Source: Streptomyces griseus subsp. griseus (lineage in GTDB: Bacteria > Actinomycetota > Actinomycetes > Streptomycetales > Streptomycetaceae). From it: a stretch of DNA of 6,107 nt. The stretch is taken from NCBI RefSeq assembly GCF_000720255.1, contig NZ_JOJE01000089.1:1-6107 (forward strand). Reading direction: 5' to 3'. The position numbers and the translations under genes are program-made. This document shows, one piece after another, positions 1 through 5,455 of the stretch (its first letter is position 1; every line of letters begins with the position of its first letter). The notes under the pieces were generated by a model. That model saw nothing but the letters and a program-made list of their open reading frames with translations. It searched no databases and was not told the origin of the DNA.

Positions 1-1
1 G

Positions 2-1534
2 TTCAGCGGGATCGTCACGAAGCAGTACGCCGGTGACGCGCCCGGTGCCGTCTTCACCGGCTGGGGCAAGCGCGCCACGGCCACCGACCCCGCCTACACG
101 CCGTACACCGACGTCACGTTCCGCGGCAACTACATCACGCAGGCGAACACGCCCTACGGCTGCAACGGCATCTACCTCACCGGCGTCCGCGGCGGACTCG
201 TCGAGGGCAACGTGATCGACCGGGTCGGTGTCTCCGGCGTCGAGACCAACATGGCCGACAGCGTCACGGTCCAGCACAACGAGATCATGGGCACCCACCT
301 CTCCTCGGGCGGTGCCGACCAGAACGCCCTGGACCCCGACATCGGCACCACCAACCAGGTGTTCCAGTACAACTACCTTCACGACAACGGCGACGGCATC
401 CTGCTGTGTGCGTGCAACTCCGCGGTCAAGTTCGGCAGCGTGGTGCTCCGCTACAACGTCATCACCGGCAGCACGCGGTGGAACATCCACATGTCGCAGC
501 AGAGCGGCACGGTGGCGAACATCTACAACAACACCATCGCCAACACCAATTCGCAGAACATGGTGACCGGCGGTGTCTCCGGCAAGGCGACGTTCACCAA
601 CAACCTGTTCGTCTCCGGTCAGTCCGCCCCCCAGTTCATACAACCGTCGAGCATCACCTACAACAACAACGGATACTCATCCAACCTGACTACTCGGCCG
701 GCGTCGGACGCGAACGCCGTGGTCGGCGCGCCGCAGTTCGTGAATGCCTCCGTCACGGGGCCGTACGGCGACGAGAACGGCCCGAGGCTCGACACGGCGG
801 CGAACTTCGCGCTCCAGTCGGGATCAGTGTTCGTCGACGCCGGAGCCACAGTCACCGGCAACGGCGGTCTCGACTACGCCGGGGCAACTGTGCCGATCGG
901 GAACGGTCCGGAGATCGGCGCCTTCGAACGCGGCGCGCCCGACATCGCGTTCACGGACACGTTCGACGGCCTGGCGACCGGCGCGCTCGCCAATGGGACC
1001 AACGGATGGCGAGTCATCTCGACCAACAACGACGTCTCCGTGGTGGAGACGCCGTCCGCTACCGACAAGAGCGTCCGGCTGACCCGCACCATCGAAGGCG
1101 GCGGGACCGACGGAACCAACCTCGCCCGGCTCTTCAGCACCCCGATGCAGGGCGTGGTGACCATCGACACGCAGGTGATGCGCAACGACACTCAGGCCGG
1201 CTGGTTCGGGCTGCCCTACGTGTACAACGCCAGCGGTGCCCCAGCCGTCAGCGTCGCCTTCGCCCGCGGCCAGATCCACGCGTACAAGGGAACCACGGAC
1301 ACGGTGATCGGTACGTACACCAATGGCAAGTGGTACCGGGTCACGCTCACCGTGGACACCGTGAACCAGCGATTCGACCTGGACATCGACGGCCACCGCG
1401 TGCTGAACGACGCGGCGTTCCGCACCTCGATGCCGGGGATCGCAAAGGTCGCGTGGTACTCGAACGGGGGTGAGCGCGGGGCGGTGCACGTGGACGACGT
1501 CCGGATCTCGCGCGGCACCGGATTCGGCCAGTGA
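2..1534 (+). CDS. Right-handed beta-helix carbohydrate-active protein, C-terminal part (5' end outside window)
   Basis: The frame is open from base 2 to a TGA at 1532-1534, giving 510 visible residues; the start lies upstream, so a signal peptide cannot be assessed. Visible residues about 30-220 carry repeated short strands with Asn/Gly turns (RGNYI, EGNVI, HNEIM, YNYLHDNGDGI, YNVI, NNTI, NNLF), the pattern of parallel beta-helix (PbH1/pectate-lyase-like) coils. The helix is closed by a segment ending PEIGAFE near residue 310, a common end signature of such proteins. From about residue 317 (base 950) to the end, FTDTFDG...WRV...KWYRVTLTVD...FDLDIDG...HVDDVRIS looks like a concanavalin/LamG-type beta-sandwich, perhaps for carbohydrate binding. 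Family knowledge suggests a secreted polysaccharide lyase, epimerase or glycosidase; the exact activity and substrate cannot be read. A GTG at 212 is an internal Val codon, not a start. Confidence 0.85.
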   Translation, partial: FSGIVTKQYAGDAPGAVFTGWGKRATATDPAYTPYTDVTFRGNYITQANTPYGCNGIYLTGVRGGLVEGNVIDRVGVSGVETNMADSVTVQHNEIMGTHLSSGGADQNALDPDIGTTNQVFQYNYLHDNGDGILLCACNSAVKFGSVVLRYNVITGSTRWNIHMSQQSGTVANIYNNTIANTNSQNMVTGGVSGKATFTNNLFVSGQSAPQFIQPSSITYNNNGYSSNLTTRPASDANAVVGAPQFVNASVTGPYGDENGPRLDTAANFALQSGSVFVDAGATVTGNGGLDYAGATVPIGNGPEIGAFERGAPDIAFTDTFDGLATGALANGTNGWRVISTNNDVSVVETPSATDKSVRLTRTIEGGGTDGTNLARLFSTPMQGVVTIDTQVMRNDTQAGWFGLPYVYNASGAPAVSVAFARGQIHAYKGTTDTVIGTYTNGKWYRVTLTVDTVNQRFDLDIDGHRVLNDAAFRTSMPGIAKVAWYSNGGERGAVHVDDVRISRGTGFGQ

Positions 1535-1585
1535 AAGCCAGGGCCAGTCTGGTGGCGTGAGCATTTCGGTAAGTGTACCGATCTA

Positions 1586-1597
1586 GTAAGCGCTTCC
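1586..1597. promoter_or_regulatory. LacI-type operator-like palindrome, copy A
   Basis: GTAAGCGCTTCC contains the perfect 8-base palindrome AAGCGCTT with a central CpG, the usual architecture of LacI/GalR-family operators. Its reverse complement matches the site at 2427-2438 in 11 of 12 positions. It sits 52 bases past the beta-helix stop codon and beyond the 3' end of the minus-strand hydrolase, where no promoter is evident, so its role here is unclear. It could be a distal site for looping with copy B, a remnant of a rearrangement, or chance. Confidence 0.5.
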
Positions 1598-1645
1598 TCG
1601 TCCGCCATGATGCTCAGCTCAGGCTGACTTCATGAAAATGAAAAA

Positions 1646-1679
1646 GGATCTGCCTGGCCGATATCGGTCAGGCAGATCC
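1646..1679 (-). terminator. Rho-independent terminator of the SGNH hydrolase gene
   Basis: A 34-base near-perfect inverted repeat: an 11-base arm GGATCTGCCTG at 1646-1656 pairs with 1669-1679, and the centre CCGATATCGG continues the dyad; only the 1657/1668 pair is a G-T wobble. On the minus strand the hairpin begins 13 bases past the hydrolase stop and is followed by a T-rich run (TTTTTCATTTTC), the classic intrinsic terminator form. On the plus strand no T-run follows, but the stem may also stop transcripts from the beta-helix gene. Confidence 0.85.
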
Positions 1680-1692
1680 GATTGCCTACTGA

Positions 1693-2337
1693 TCAATGTG
1701 ATGAAATCTGCTGCAGCGTGGCGCTCACCACCGGCACATAGAAAGTGGTGATACCCGCCTCGTTGGGATGTGTTCCCGATCCCTCTGTGCCAGGGAAACC
1801 GTTGACCAGGTCGTCGAACGTGTATTTCGCGCGCTGGGTGTCGTCACGCGTGTCGAACGTGGTCTCTCCGAAGACGTCGGCGACGGCGATGTCCCACTTG
1901 CGGCAGGCTTCCCGGGTCGCCTCGCGCAGCGCCACCTGAGTGTCCCAGTCCCGCGAGCCGAGCTTGTGGGCGGCGACGTACACGATACGGGCAGTCGGCC
2001 ACTTCCGCTCCATGGCGTGCAGCGTCTTCTCAAACTCTTCGGCGTAGGTGCCGACCGTGTACGCGCGGTCCCGGAAAATGGACTGCGCGTCGTTGGTGCC
2101 TCCGTCGAAGACGACGAAGTCCGGCGCAATGTCGGTCACTTGCTCGACCTGCGTGAGTATCTGTCCTCCGGAAGCATGCGGGTCGGCGCCTATGGTCGCG
2201 CCGTTCCGGGCGAACTTGGTGAGGGCCATACGCTCGTGCTCTGCAACTACGTCCACGAAACTGTGCGGATACACATGTCCGTACACAATGCTGTCGCCGA
2301 AGGCATAGACGCTCTTACCTACCAAGCCATTGTTCAC
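1693..2337 (-). CDS. SGNH/GDSL-family hydrolase, probably cytoplasmic esterase
   Basis: A 214-residue protein of the size usual for single-domain SGNH hydrolases. Block I is AFGDSIVYG with nucleophile Ser16; Gly46 (RNGATIG) fits block II; GGTND at 79-83 is block III with oxyanion-hole Asn82; block V is GTHPNEAG with catalytic His190. The residue three before this His is normally Asp but here is Ser187 (codon TCG), so the protein may work with a Ser-His dyad or another third residue. There is no signal peptide: the first beta-strand (KSVYAFGDS) begins at residue 8, so it should be cytoplasmic. The family includes acetyl-esterases and lipases acting on sugars and lipids; deacetylation of imported oligosaccharides is an inference from context. 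The start is GTG (2335-2337), with a strong Shine-Dalgarno at ideal spacing; the overlapping ATG at 2339 reads straight into TGA. Base composition at the gene ends is lower in G+C than neighbouring genes. Confidence 0.88.
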   Translation of the reverse strand: MNNGLVGKSVYAFGDSIVYGHVYPHSFVDVVAEHERMALTKFARNGATIGADPHASGGQILTQVEQVTDIAPDFVVFDGGTNDAQSIFRDRAYTVGTYAEEFEKTLHAMERKWPTARIVYVAAHKLGSRDWDTQVALREATREACRKWDIAVADVFGETTFDTRDDTQRAKYTFDDLVNGFPGTEGSGTHPNEAGITTFYVPVVSATLQQISSH

Positions 2338-2342
2338 ATCGT

Positions 2343-2349
2343 CCTCCTT
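2343..2349 (-). promoter_or_regulatory. Ribosome binding site fixing the GTG start of the SGNH hydrolase
   Basis: Minus-strand AAGGAGG, a full anti-16S match, lies 5 bases before the GTG start. It would be only 3 bases from the overlapping ATG at 2339, which is out of frame and followed at once by TGA, so the GTG is the likely start. Confidence 0.8.
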
Positions 2350-2371
2350 GCGGCTTCGCTATTCGGGTCTG

Positions 2372-2377
2372 ATTTTA
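2372..2377 (-). promoter_or_regulatory. Possible -10 element for the SGNH hydrolase gene
   Basis: Minus-strand TAAAAT matches TATAAT at five of six positions and would place the transcript start about 28 bases before the GTG codon. No convincing -35 hexamer lies 16-18 bases upstream, so this is only a candidate; it may need an activator or another sigma factor. Confidence 0.3.
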
Positions 2378-2386
2378 GACAGAACA

Positions 2387-2416
2387 TTGACCAGTGGGGC
2401 GACCGGCACGTAAATT
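2387..2416 (+). promoter_or_regulatory. Sigma-70-like promoter for the cupin gene
   Basis: TTGACC (2387-2392) and TAAATT (2411-2416) are separated by 18 bases, close to the housekeeping consensus. The predicted start near 2423 leaves a leader of about 43 bases before the ATG at 2467, and operator copy B lies directly after the start point. This A/T-rich stretch stands out from the surrounding sequence. Confidence 0.55.
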
Positions 2417-2426
2417 AAGAGGGATA

Positions 2427-2438
2427 GAAAGCGCTTAC
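2427..2438. promoter_or_regulatory. LacI-type operator palindrome, copy B
   Basis: GAAAGCGCTTAC has the same AAGCGCTT core as the site at 1586-1597, in the opposite orientation (11 of 12 bases match). It lies about +4 to +15 relative to the predicted start of the rightward promoter, a position where a LacI-family repressor would block transcription of the cupin gene. It is about 90 bases upstream of the divergent hydrolase start codon, so co-control of that gene is possible but less direct. Confidence 0.65.
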
Positions 2439-2466
2439 TGCATGGAACTGGAGTGTTGACACACAC

Positions 2467-3177
2467 ATGAACACAACCAACACCGGATTGCCCGGGGGCG
2501 TCGCCATCTCGCATCTGTCGGTGTACGACTGGCCTGCCGCCGACGGGGCGTGCGGCGGCACGCCTCACATGCACCTGGCGTGTTCAGAGGCTTATGTCGT
2601 CACCGGCGGACGCGGGGCCGTGCAGACGCTGACCTCTTCCGGGTACGAGGTCACTCCGCTCCAGGCCGGCACGGTCGCCTGGTTCACGCCGGGCACCATC
2701 CACCGGCTGGTCAACGAGGGCGATCTGCGGATCACCGTTCTGATGCAGAACAGCGGACTGCCGGAGGCGGGGGACGCGGTCCTCACGCTGCCCCCGGAGT
2801 ACCTGACCGATCCGGAGACGTACGCCCGCGCCACCGCCATCCCGGCCGACGCGCCCGAGGAGGAGCAGGAGCGCGTCGCCCGGGCCCGGCGGGACCTCGC
2901 TCTGGAGGGCTACCGGGCACTTCGGGAGGCCGACGGGCCACAGGCCCTGGCCACGTTCCACCGTGCCGCCGCCGCGCTCGTACGGCCCCGCATCGCCGAG
3001 TGGCGCGAGCGGTGGCGACACGGCGCCGAAACCTCCGCCGCAGCCACCGGGGCGCAGCTCGACTGGCTGGAGCGGGGGGAATCCCCTCACCTCGCAGATG
3101 CCGCCGTGAGGTCTGAACAGCCCGCCGCCCGTGGGAAGTTCGGGATGTGCGGCCGGCTTGACGTCTACGCGAACTGA
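2467..3177 (+). CDS. Cupin-domain protein with long unrecognised C-terminal extension
   Basis: A 236-residue protein. Cupin motif 1 is present as GTPHMHLACSE...TGGRG with His34, His36 and Glu41. Motif 2 is GTVAWFTPGTIHRLVN with His79. Together these are the usual metal ligands (3-His/1-Glu), so a metal-dependent enzyme or sugar-binding cupin is likely. The cupin fold ends near residue 100. The rest (about 105-236) is mostly helical and charged, with an EEEQERVARARRDL stretch, and ends in a GKFGMCGRLDVY segment that looks like a conserved tail; I do not recognise this part. No signal peptide or membrane segment is seen, so it should be cytoplasmic. The ATG at 2467 is chosen because no other in-frame start precedes it and it leaves the cupin intact; its Shine-Dalgarno is weak (GGAG at 2450-2453, 13 bases away). 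Neighbours suggest sugar metabolism, for example isomerisation or ring-opening as in cupin KdgF, but this is speculative. Confidence 0.85.
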   Translation: MNTTNTGLPGGVAISHLSVYDWPAADGACGGTPHMHLACSEAYVVTGGRGAVQTLTSSGYEVTPLQAGTVAWFTPGTIHRLVNEGDLRITVLMQNSGLPEAGDAVLTLPPEYLTDPETYARATAIPADAPEEEQERVARARRDLALEGYRALREADGPQALATFHRAAAALVRPRIAEWRERWRHGAETSAAATGAQLDWLERGESPHLADAAVRSEQPAARGKFGMCGRLDVYAN

Positions 3178-3205
3178 GGGCGATGCGCACCTGAGGACGC
3201 GCGGC

Positions 3206-3229
3206 GTGCGCGGCCGGTTCGGCCCGCAC
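3206..3229 (+). terminator. GC-rich hairpin, probable terminator between convergent genes
   Basis: GTGCG/GGCCG (3206-3216) pairs with CGGCC/CGCAC (3220-3229), a 10-base-pair stem with one bulged C (3211) and a GTT loop. It begins 28 bases after the cupin stop codon and lies 84 bases beyond the end of the convergent regulator gene. There is no T-run, as is frequent for actinomycete terminators. Nothing else is evident in the 3178-3313 gap. Confidence 0.5.
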
Positions 3230-3313
3230 CCACGGCCGGGCCGGATGGGCGGTGCAGGCGCAGGGGACGGACACGGTCCGCCTGCTCCGCGCCCACCCCG
3301 GCGGCGGCGCTGG

Positions 3314-4348
3314 TCACCGCCCGCGACTGAGACGCCCTGCCGCAGGCGGCTCGGCCGTCGACTCCCGCCAGACGATCCGGAACAGGGAGCCCTCAGCCAT
3401 CTCCGGCGCGCTGTCCCTCAGACCCGCGATCAGCTTGGCCATGGCCGTACTGCCCAGTTGTTCGAGCTCCACGTCGACGGTGGTCAGCGACGGGGTCATG
3501 AACTGTCCGACCCCGGCGTTGTCCCAACCGGTCACGCTGAGGTCTCCGGGCACGTCCCAGCCGCGCTCCCGGGCGCCCCGGACGACGCCGGCTGCGACGA
3601 GGTCGTTGGCCGCGATCACCGCGGTCGGCCGCGCACGGCTCGGCAGCGACCGGATCGCCTCGATGCCGGACTCTCCCGACCAGTCTCCGTCGAAGACCCC
3701 GACGGACTCGACCCCGAGGCGTTCGACGGTCTCCAGATAGCTCTGCTTGCGCGCCCTCGCGGAGGCGAACTGCGCGTCGCCCGCCACATGGAGGAACCGG
3801 GAGTGACCGAGCGCCGCCAAGTGCTCGATCATCCGCATCAGGGGCGTGGCGTCGGCCAGCTGCCCGATGCCGCGCATCTCGTCGTCGAAGTCGGCCGAGA
3901 TCACCACGGCGGTCCTCTGGTGCAGTTTGCTCTCCACGGCGGGAAGCACGGGGGCGAGGGAGAGGATGCCCTCGTACTGTCCCGAATCGGCGAGCTCCAG
4001 GAGGCGGTCGCTCCTCGCGCGTACGCCGCCCCCGGCACTCACGACATCCACGAAAAACCCTGCGTCCTGCGCCGTCGCGCCGGCACCCGCCAGCATGCGT
4101 GAGGGGTTGAAGGCCATGGCAGGCATGAGGATGGCCAGTCGGCCTGTCTTTCGCGTGCGCATCGACCGCGCCACCAGGTTGGGACGGTAGTCCAGTTCCC
4201 GTATGGCCTTCTCCACGCGTTCCAGGGTCGCCGGCTTCAGCCCGCCGTTGAACCGCAGATACCGCGACACCGTCTGGGTTGACACACCGGCGAGCCGCGC
4301 CACATCGGTGATCGTAGGCCGTCGTCGCGCCGTGTCAGCGCCATCCAT
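3314..4348 (-). CDS. LacI/GalR-family transcriptional regulator
   Basis: A 344-residue protein, typical of LacI-family repressors. The N-terminal helix-turn-helix is PTITDVARLAGVSTQTVSRYL (residues 11-31). It is followed by the family segment LERVEKAIRELDYRPN and the hinge ARSMRT (60-65), where Met63 replaces the usual Leu that inserts into the minor groove of a central CpG. The periplasmic-binding-protein-like sensor domain starts at GRLAIL (69) and includes AANDLVAAGVVRGARERGWDVPGDLSVTGWDN (246-277), with the conserved Asp248 and Asp276 regions that usually contact sugar. The ATG at 4348 is preferred: GGGGGA lies 5 bases upstream. A TTG at 4372 would add eight residues but has no ribosome site. 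The gene is divergent from the sugar permease operon, with two LacI-type operators between, so it most likely represses that operon and itself until a sugar ligand binds. The ligand cannot be read from the sequence. Confidence 0.95.
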   Translation of the reverse strand: MDGADTARRRPTITDVARLAGVSTQTVSRYLRFNGGLKPATLERVEKAIRELDYRPNLVARSMRTRKTGRLAILMPAMAFNPSRMLAGAGATAQDAGFFVDVVSAGGGVRARSDRLLELADSGQYEGILSLAPVLPAVESKLHQRTAVVISADFDDEMRGIGQLADATPLMRMIEHLAALGHSRFLHVAGDAQFASARARKQSYLETVERLGVESVGVFDGDWSGESGIEAIRSLPSRARPTAVIAANDLVAAGVVRGARERGWDVPGDLSVTGWDNAGVGQFMTPSLTTVDVELEQLGSTAMAKLIAGLRDSAPEMAEGSLFRIVWRESTAEPPAAGRLSRGR

Positions 4349-4401
4349 CCGCTTCCCCCACCCTTCCGCCAACGTTCGGTGAAGTCAGAGACTACACACT
4401 C

Positions 4402-4431
4402 TTGACGTAAAAAGGGATCGTTCACTATGGT
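4402..4431 (+). promoter_or_regulatory. Candidate promoter of the sugar ABC permease operon
   Basis: TTGACG (4402-4407) and TATGGT (4426-4431) lie 18 bases apart. Operator O1 overlaps the spacer and -10, and O2 lies just after the predicted start near 4438, an arrangement expected for repression. The -35 is good and the -10 is moderate (four of six). The leader before the GTG start would be about 97 bases. Confidence 0.5.
4411..4428. promoter_or_regulatory. LacI-type operator O1
   Basis: The GATCGTTCAC core (4416-4425) is the inverted copy of the one in O2; the wider segments 4410-4426 and 4447-4463 match in 16 of 17 positions when one is reverse-complemented. Relative to O2 it has one degenerate half (GGGA instead of GTGA). 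It overlaps the promoter spacer and -10. Confidence 0.75.
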
Positions 4432-4444
4432 CCTCGCAACCCAC

Positions 4445-4462
4445 AAAGTGAACGATCACTTT
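4445..4462. promoter_or_regulatory. LacI-type operator O2
   Basis: AAAGTGAACGATCACTTT is an 18-base palindrome broken only at one symmetric pair of positions, with a central CpG, as expected for a LacI-family operator. Its centre is 34 bases from that of O1. It lies within the predicted early leader of the permease transcript and is the strongest candidate site for the divergently encoded LacI protein. Confidence 0.8.
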
Positions 4463-4520
4463 TCGGGTGACGCGGGGTCCGGGACGAGCCCGCACCACTG
4501 TGTTTCCGATGCCGCCGCTC

Positions 4521-4527
4521 AAGGGAG
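4521..4527 (+). promoter_or_regulatory. Ribosome binding site fixing the GTG start of the MalF-type permease
   Basis: AAGGGAG ends 7 bases before the GTG at 4535. By contrast, the in-frame ATG at 4427 lies inside operator O1 and the predicted -10 element, upstream of the probable transcript start, and cannot be the real start if that promoter is used. Confidence 0.75.
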
Positions 4528-4534
4528 CAGTGCC

Positions 4535-5455
4535 GTGAGCTCCATCAACGAACTACGCCGGCTGCGCGGGTCCCAACGGGGCGCGCGACAGCAGAACAAG
4601 GCGGCGTTCTTCTTCCTACTGCCATGGTTCGTCGGGCTCTTCGGGATCACTCTCGGCCCGATGCTGGCCTCGCTCTACCTCAGCTTCACCAAGTACAACC
4701 TGTTGCAGCCGCCGCAGTTCAACGGAGTCGAGAACTGGACGCGCATGCTCGATGACGAGCGTCTGCACAAGTCGCTCGAAGTGACGTTCAGCTACGTCCT
4801 CGTCTCCGTCCCGTTGCAGCTGGCGATGGCCCTCGGGCTCGCCCTGGTGCTGGACAAGGGAGTGCGTGGCCTCGCCTTCTACCGCTCCGTCTTCTACCTG
4901 CCGTCACTGATCGGCGGCAGCGTGGCGATCGCCGTGCTGTGGCGCGCGATGTTCGGGACCAACGGCCTGGTCAACGAGGCCCTGGCCCTCGTCGGTGTCC
5001 AGGGGCAGGGCTGGATCTCGGAGCCGGGAACGGCGCTGTCGACCCTCGTCGTCCTGAACGTCTGGACCTTCGGCTCACCCATGGTGATCTTCCTCGCCGG
5101 GCTGCGGCAGATTCCGACCTCCCTCTACGAGGCGGCCTCCGTCGACGGCGCGAAGCGCTGGCGCCAGTTCCGCAGCATCACCATCCCGCTGCTGACACCC
5201 ATCATCTTCTTCAACCTGGTGCTGCAGATCATCCACGCCTTCCAGACCTTCACCCAGGCCTTCGTGGTCTCCGGCGGTACCGGAGGGCCCGCCGACTCCA
5301 CCCTCTTCTTCTCGCTGTACCTGTACCAGCGCGGGTTCGGCCACTTCGACATGGGGTACGCGTCCGCGCTCGCGTGGGTCCTGCTCCTCATCGTCGCGGC
5401 CTTCACCGCCGTCAACTTCTGGGCCTCAAAGTACTGGGTGTTCTACGATGACTGA
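4535..5455 (+). CDS. Carbohydrate ABC transporter permease, MalF type (first membrane subunit)
   Basis: With the GTG start at 4535 the protein is 306 residues, typical for the family. A short basic N-terminus (RRLRGSQRGARQQNK) precedes about six membrane segments near residues 24-45, 83-107, 117-138, 166-188, 219-242 and 275-295. The cytoplasmic EAA loop is EAASVDGAKRWRQFRSITIPLL (199-220), with EAA 199-201, Gly205 and Pro218 all in place; it contacts the ATPase subunit. LPSLIGGSVAIAVLWRAMF and the C-terminal NFWASKYWVFYDD also fit sugar permeases of the MalF/UgpA group (CUT1 importers). It is the first gene of the operon, divergent from the LacI regulator, and overlaps the second permease gene by 8 bases. 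No ATPase or binding protein is seen; in Streptomyces the ATPase is often the shared MsiK, encoded elsewhere. An ATG at 4427 would add 36 residues that look non-coding. Substrate unknown. Confidence 0.95.
   Translation: MSSINELRRLRGSQRGARQQNKAAFFFLLPWFVGLFGITLGPMLASLYLSFTKYNLLQPPQFNGVENWTRMLDDERLHKSLEVTFSYVLVSVPLQLAMALGLALVLDKGVRGLAFYRSVFYLPSLIGGSVAIAVLWRAMFGTNGLVNEALALVGVQGQGWISEPGTALSTLVVLNVWTFGSPMVIFLAGLRQIPTSLYEAASVDGAKRWRQFRSITIPLLTPIIFFNLVLQIIHAFQTFTQAFVVSGGTGGPADSTLFFSLYLYQRGFGHFDMGYASALAWVLLLIVAAFTAVNFWASKYWVFYDD

Noticed and set aside
406..1473. Long plus-strand open frame overlapping the beta-helix gene in another frame
   Set aside because: The translation is Arg/His/Gln-rich with no domain pattern, whereas the frame starting at base 2 shows clear beta-helix repeats through the same bases.
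1614..1627. Small hairpin TCAGC-TCAG-GCTGA after the beta-helix gene
   Set aside because: The stem is only five base pairs without a T-run; the 1646-1679 hairpin is far stronger and can serve both genes.
1586..2438. Inverted operator copies as terminal repeats of a small mobile element
   Set aside because: The repeats are only 12 bases with an AAGCGCTT operator core, no target duplication was seen and the enclosed gene is not a transposase; regulatory sites explain them better.
2442..2459. Five-codon upstream open frame (ATG GAA CTG GAG TGT TGA) in the cupin leader
   Set aside because: It has no ribosome binding site, is out of frame with the cupin gene and is short enough to arise by chance; nothing suggests a leader peptide.
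2456..2461. Perfect TTGACA hexamer just before the cupin ATG
   Set aside because: No -10-like hexamer lies 16-18 bases downstream, and a start there would fall inside the coding region.
3131..4102. Long plus-strand open frame opposite the LacI regulator gene
   Set aside because: It is antisense to a clear LacI-family gene and partly overlaps the cupin end; the Arg/Pro/Gly-rich translation is typical of a high-G+C shadow frame.
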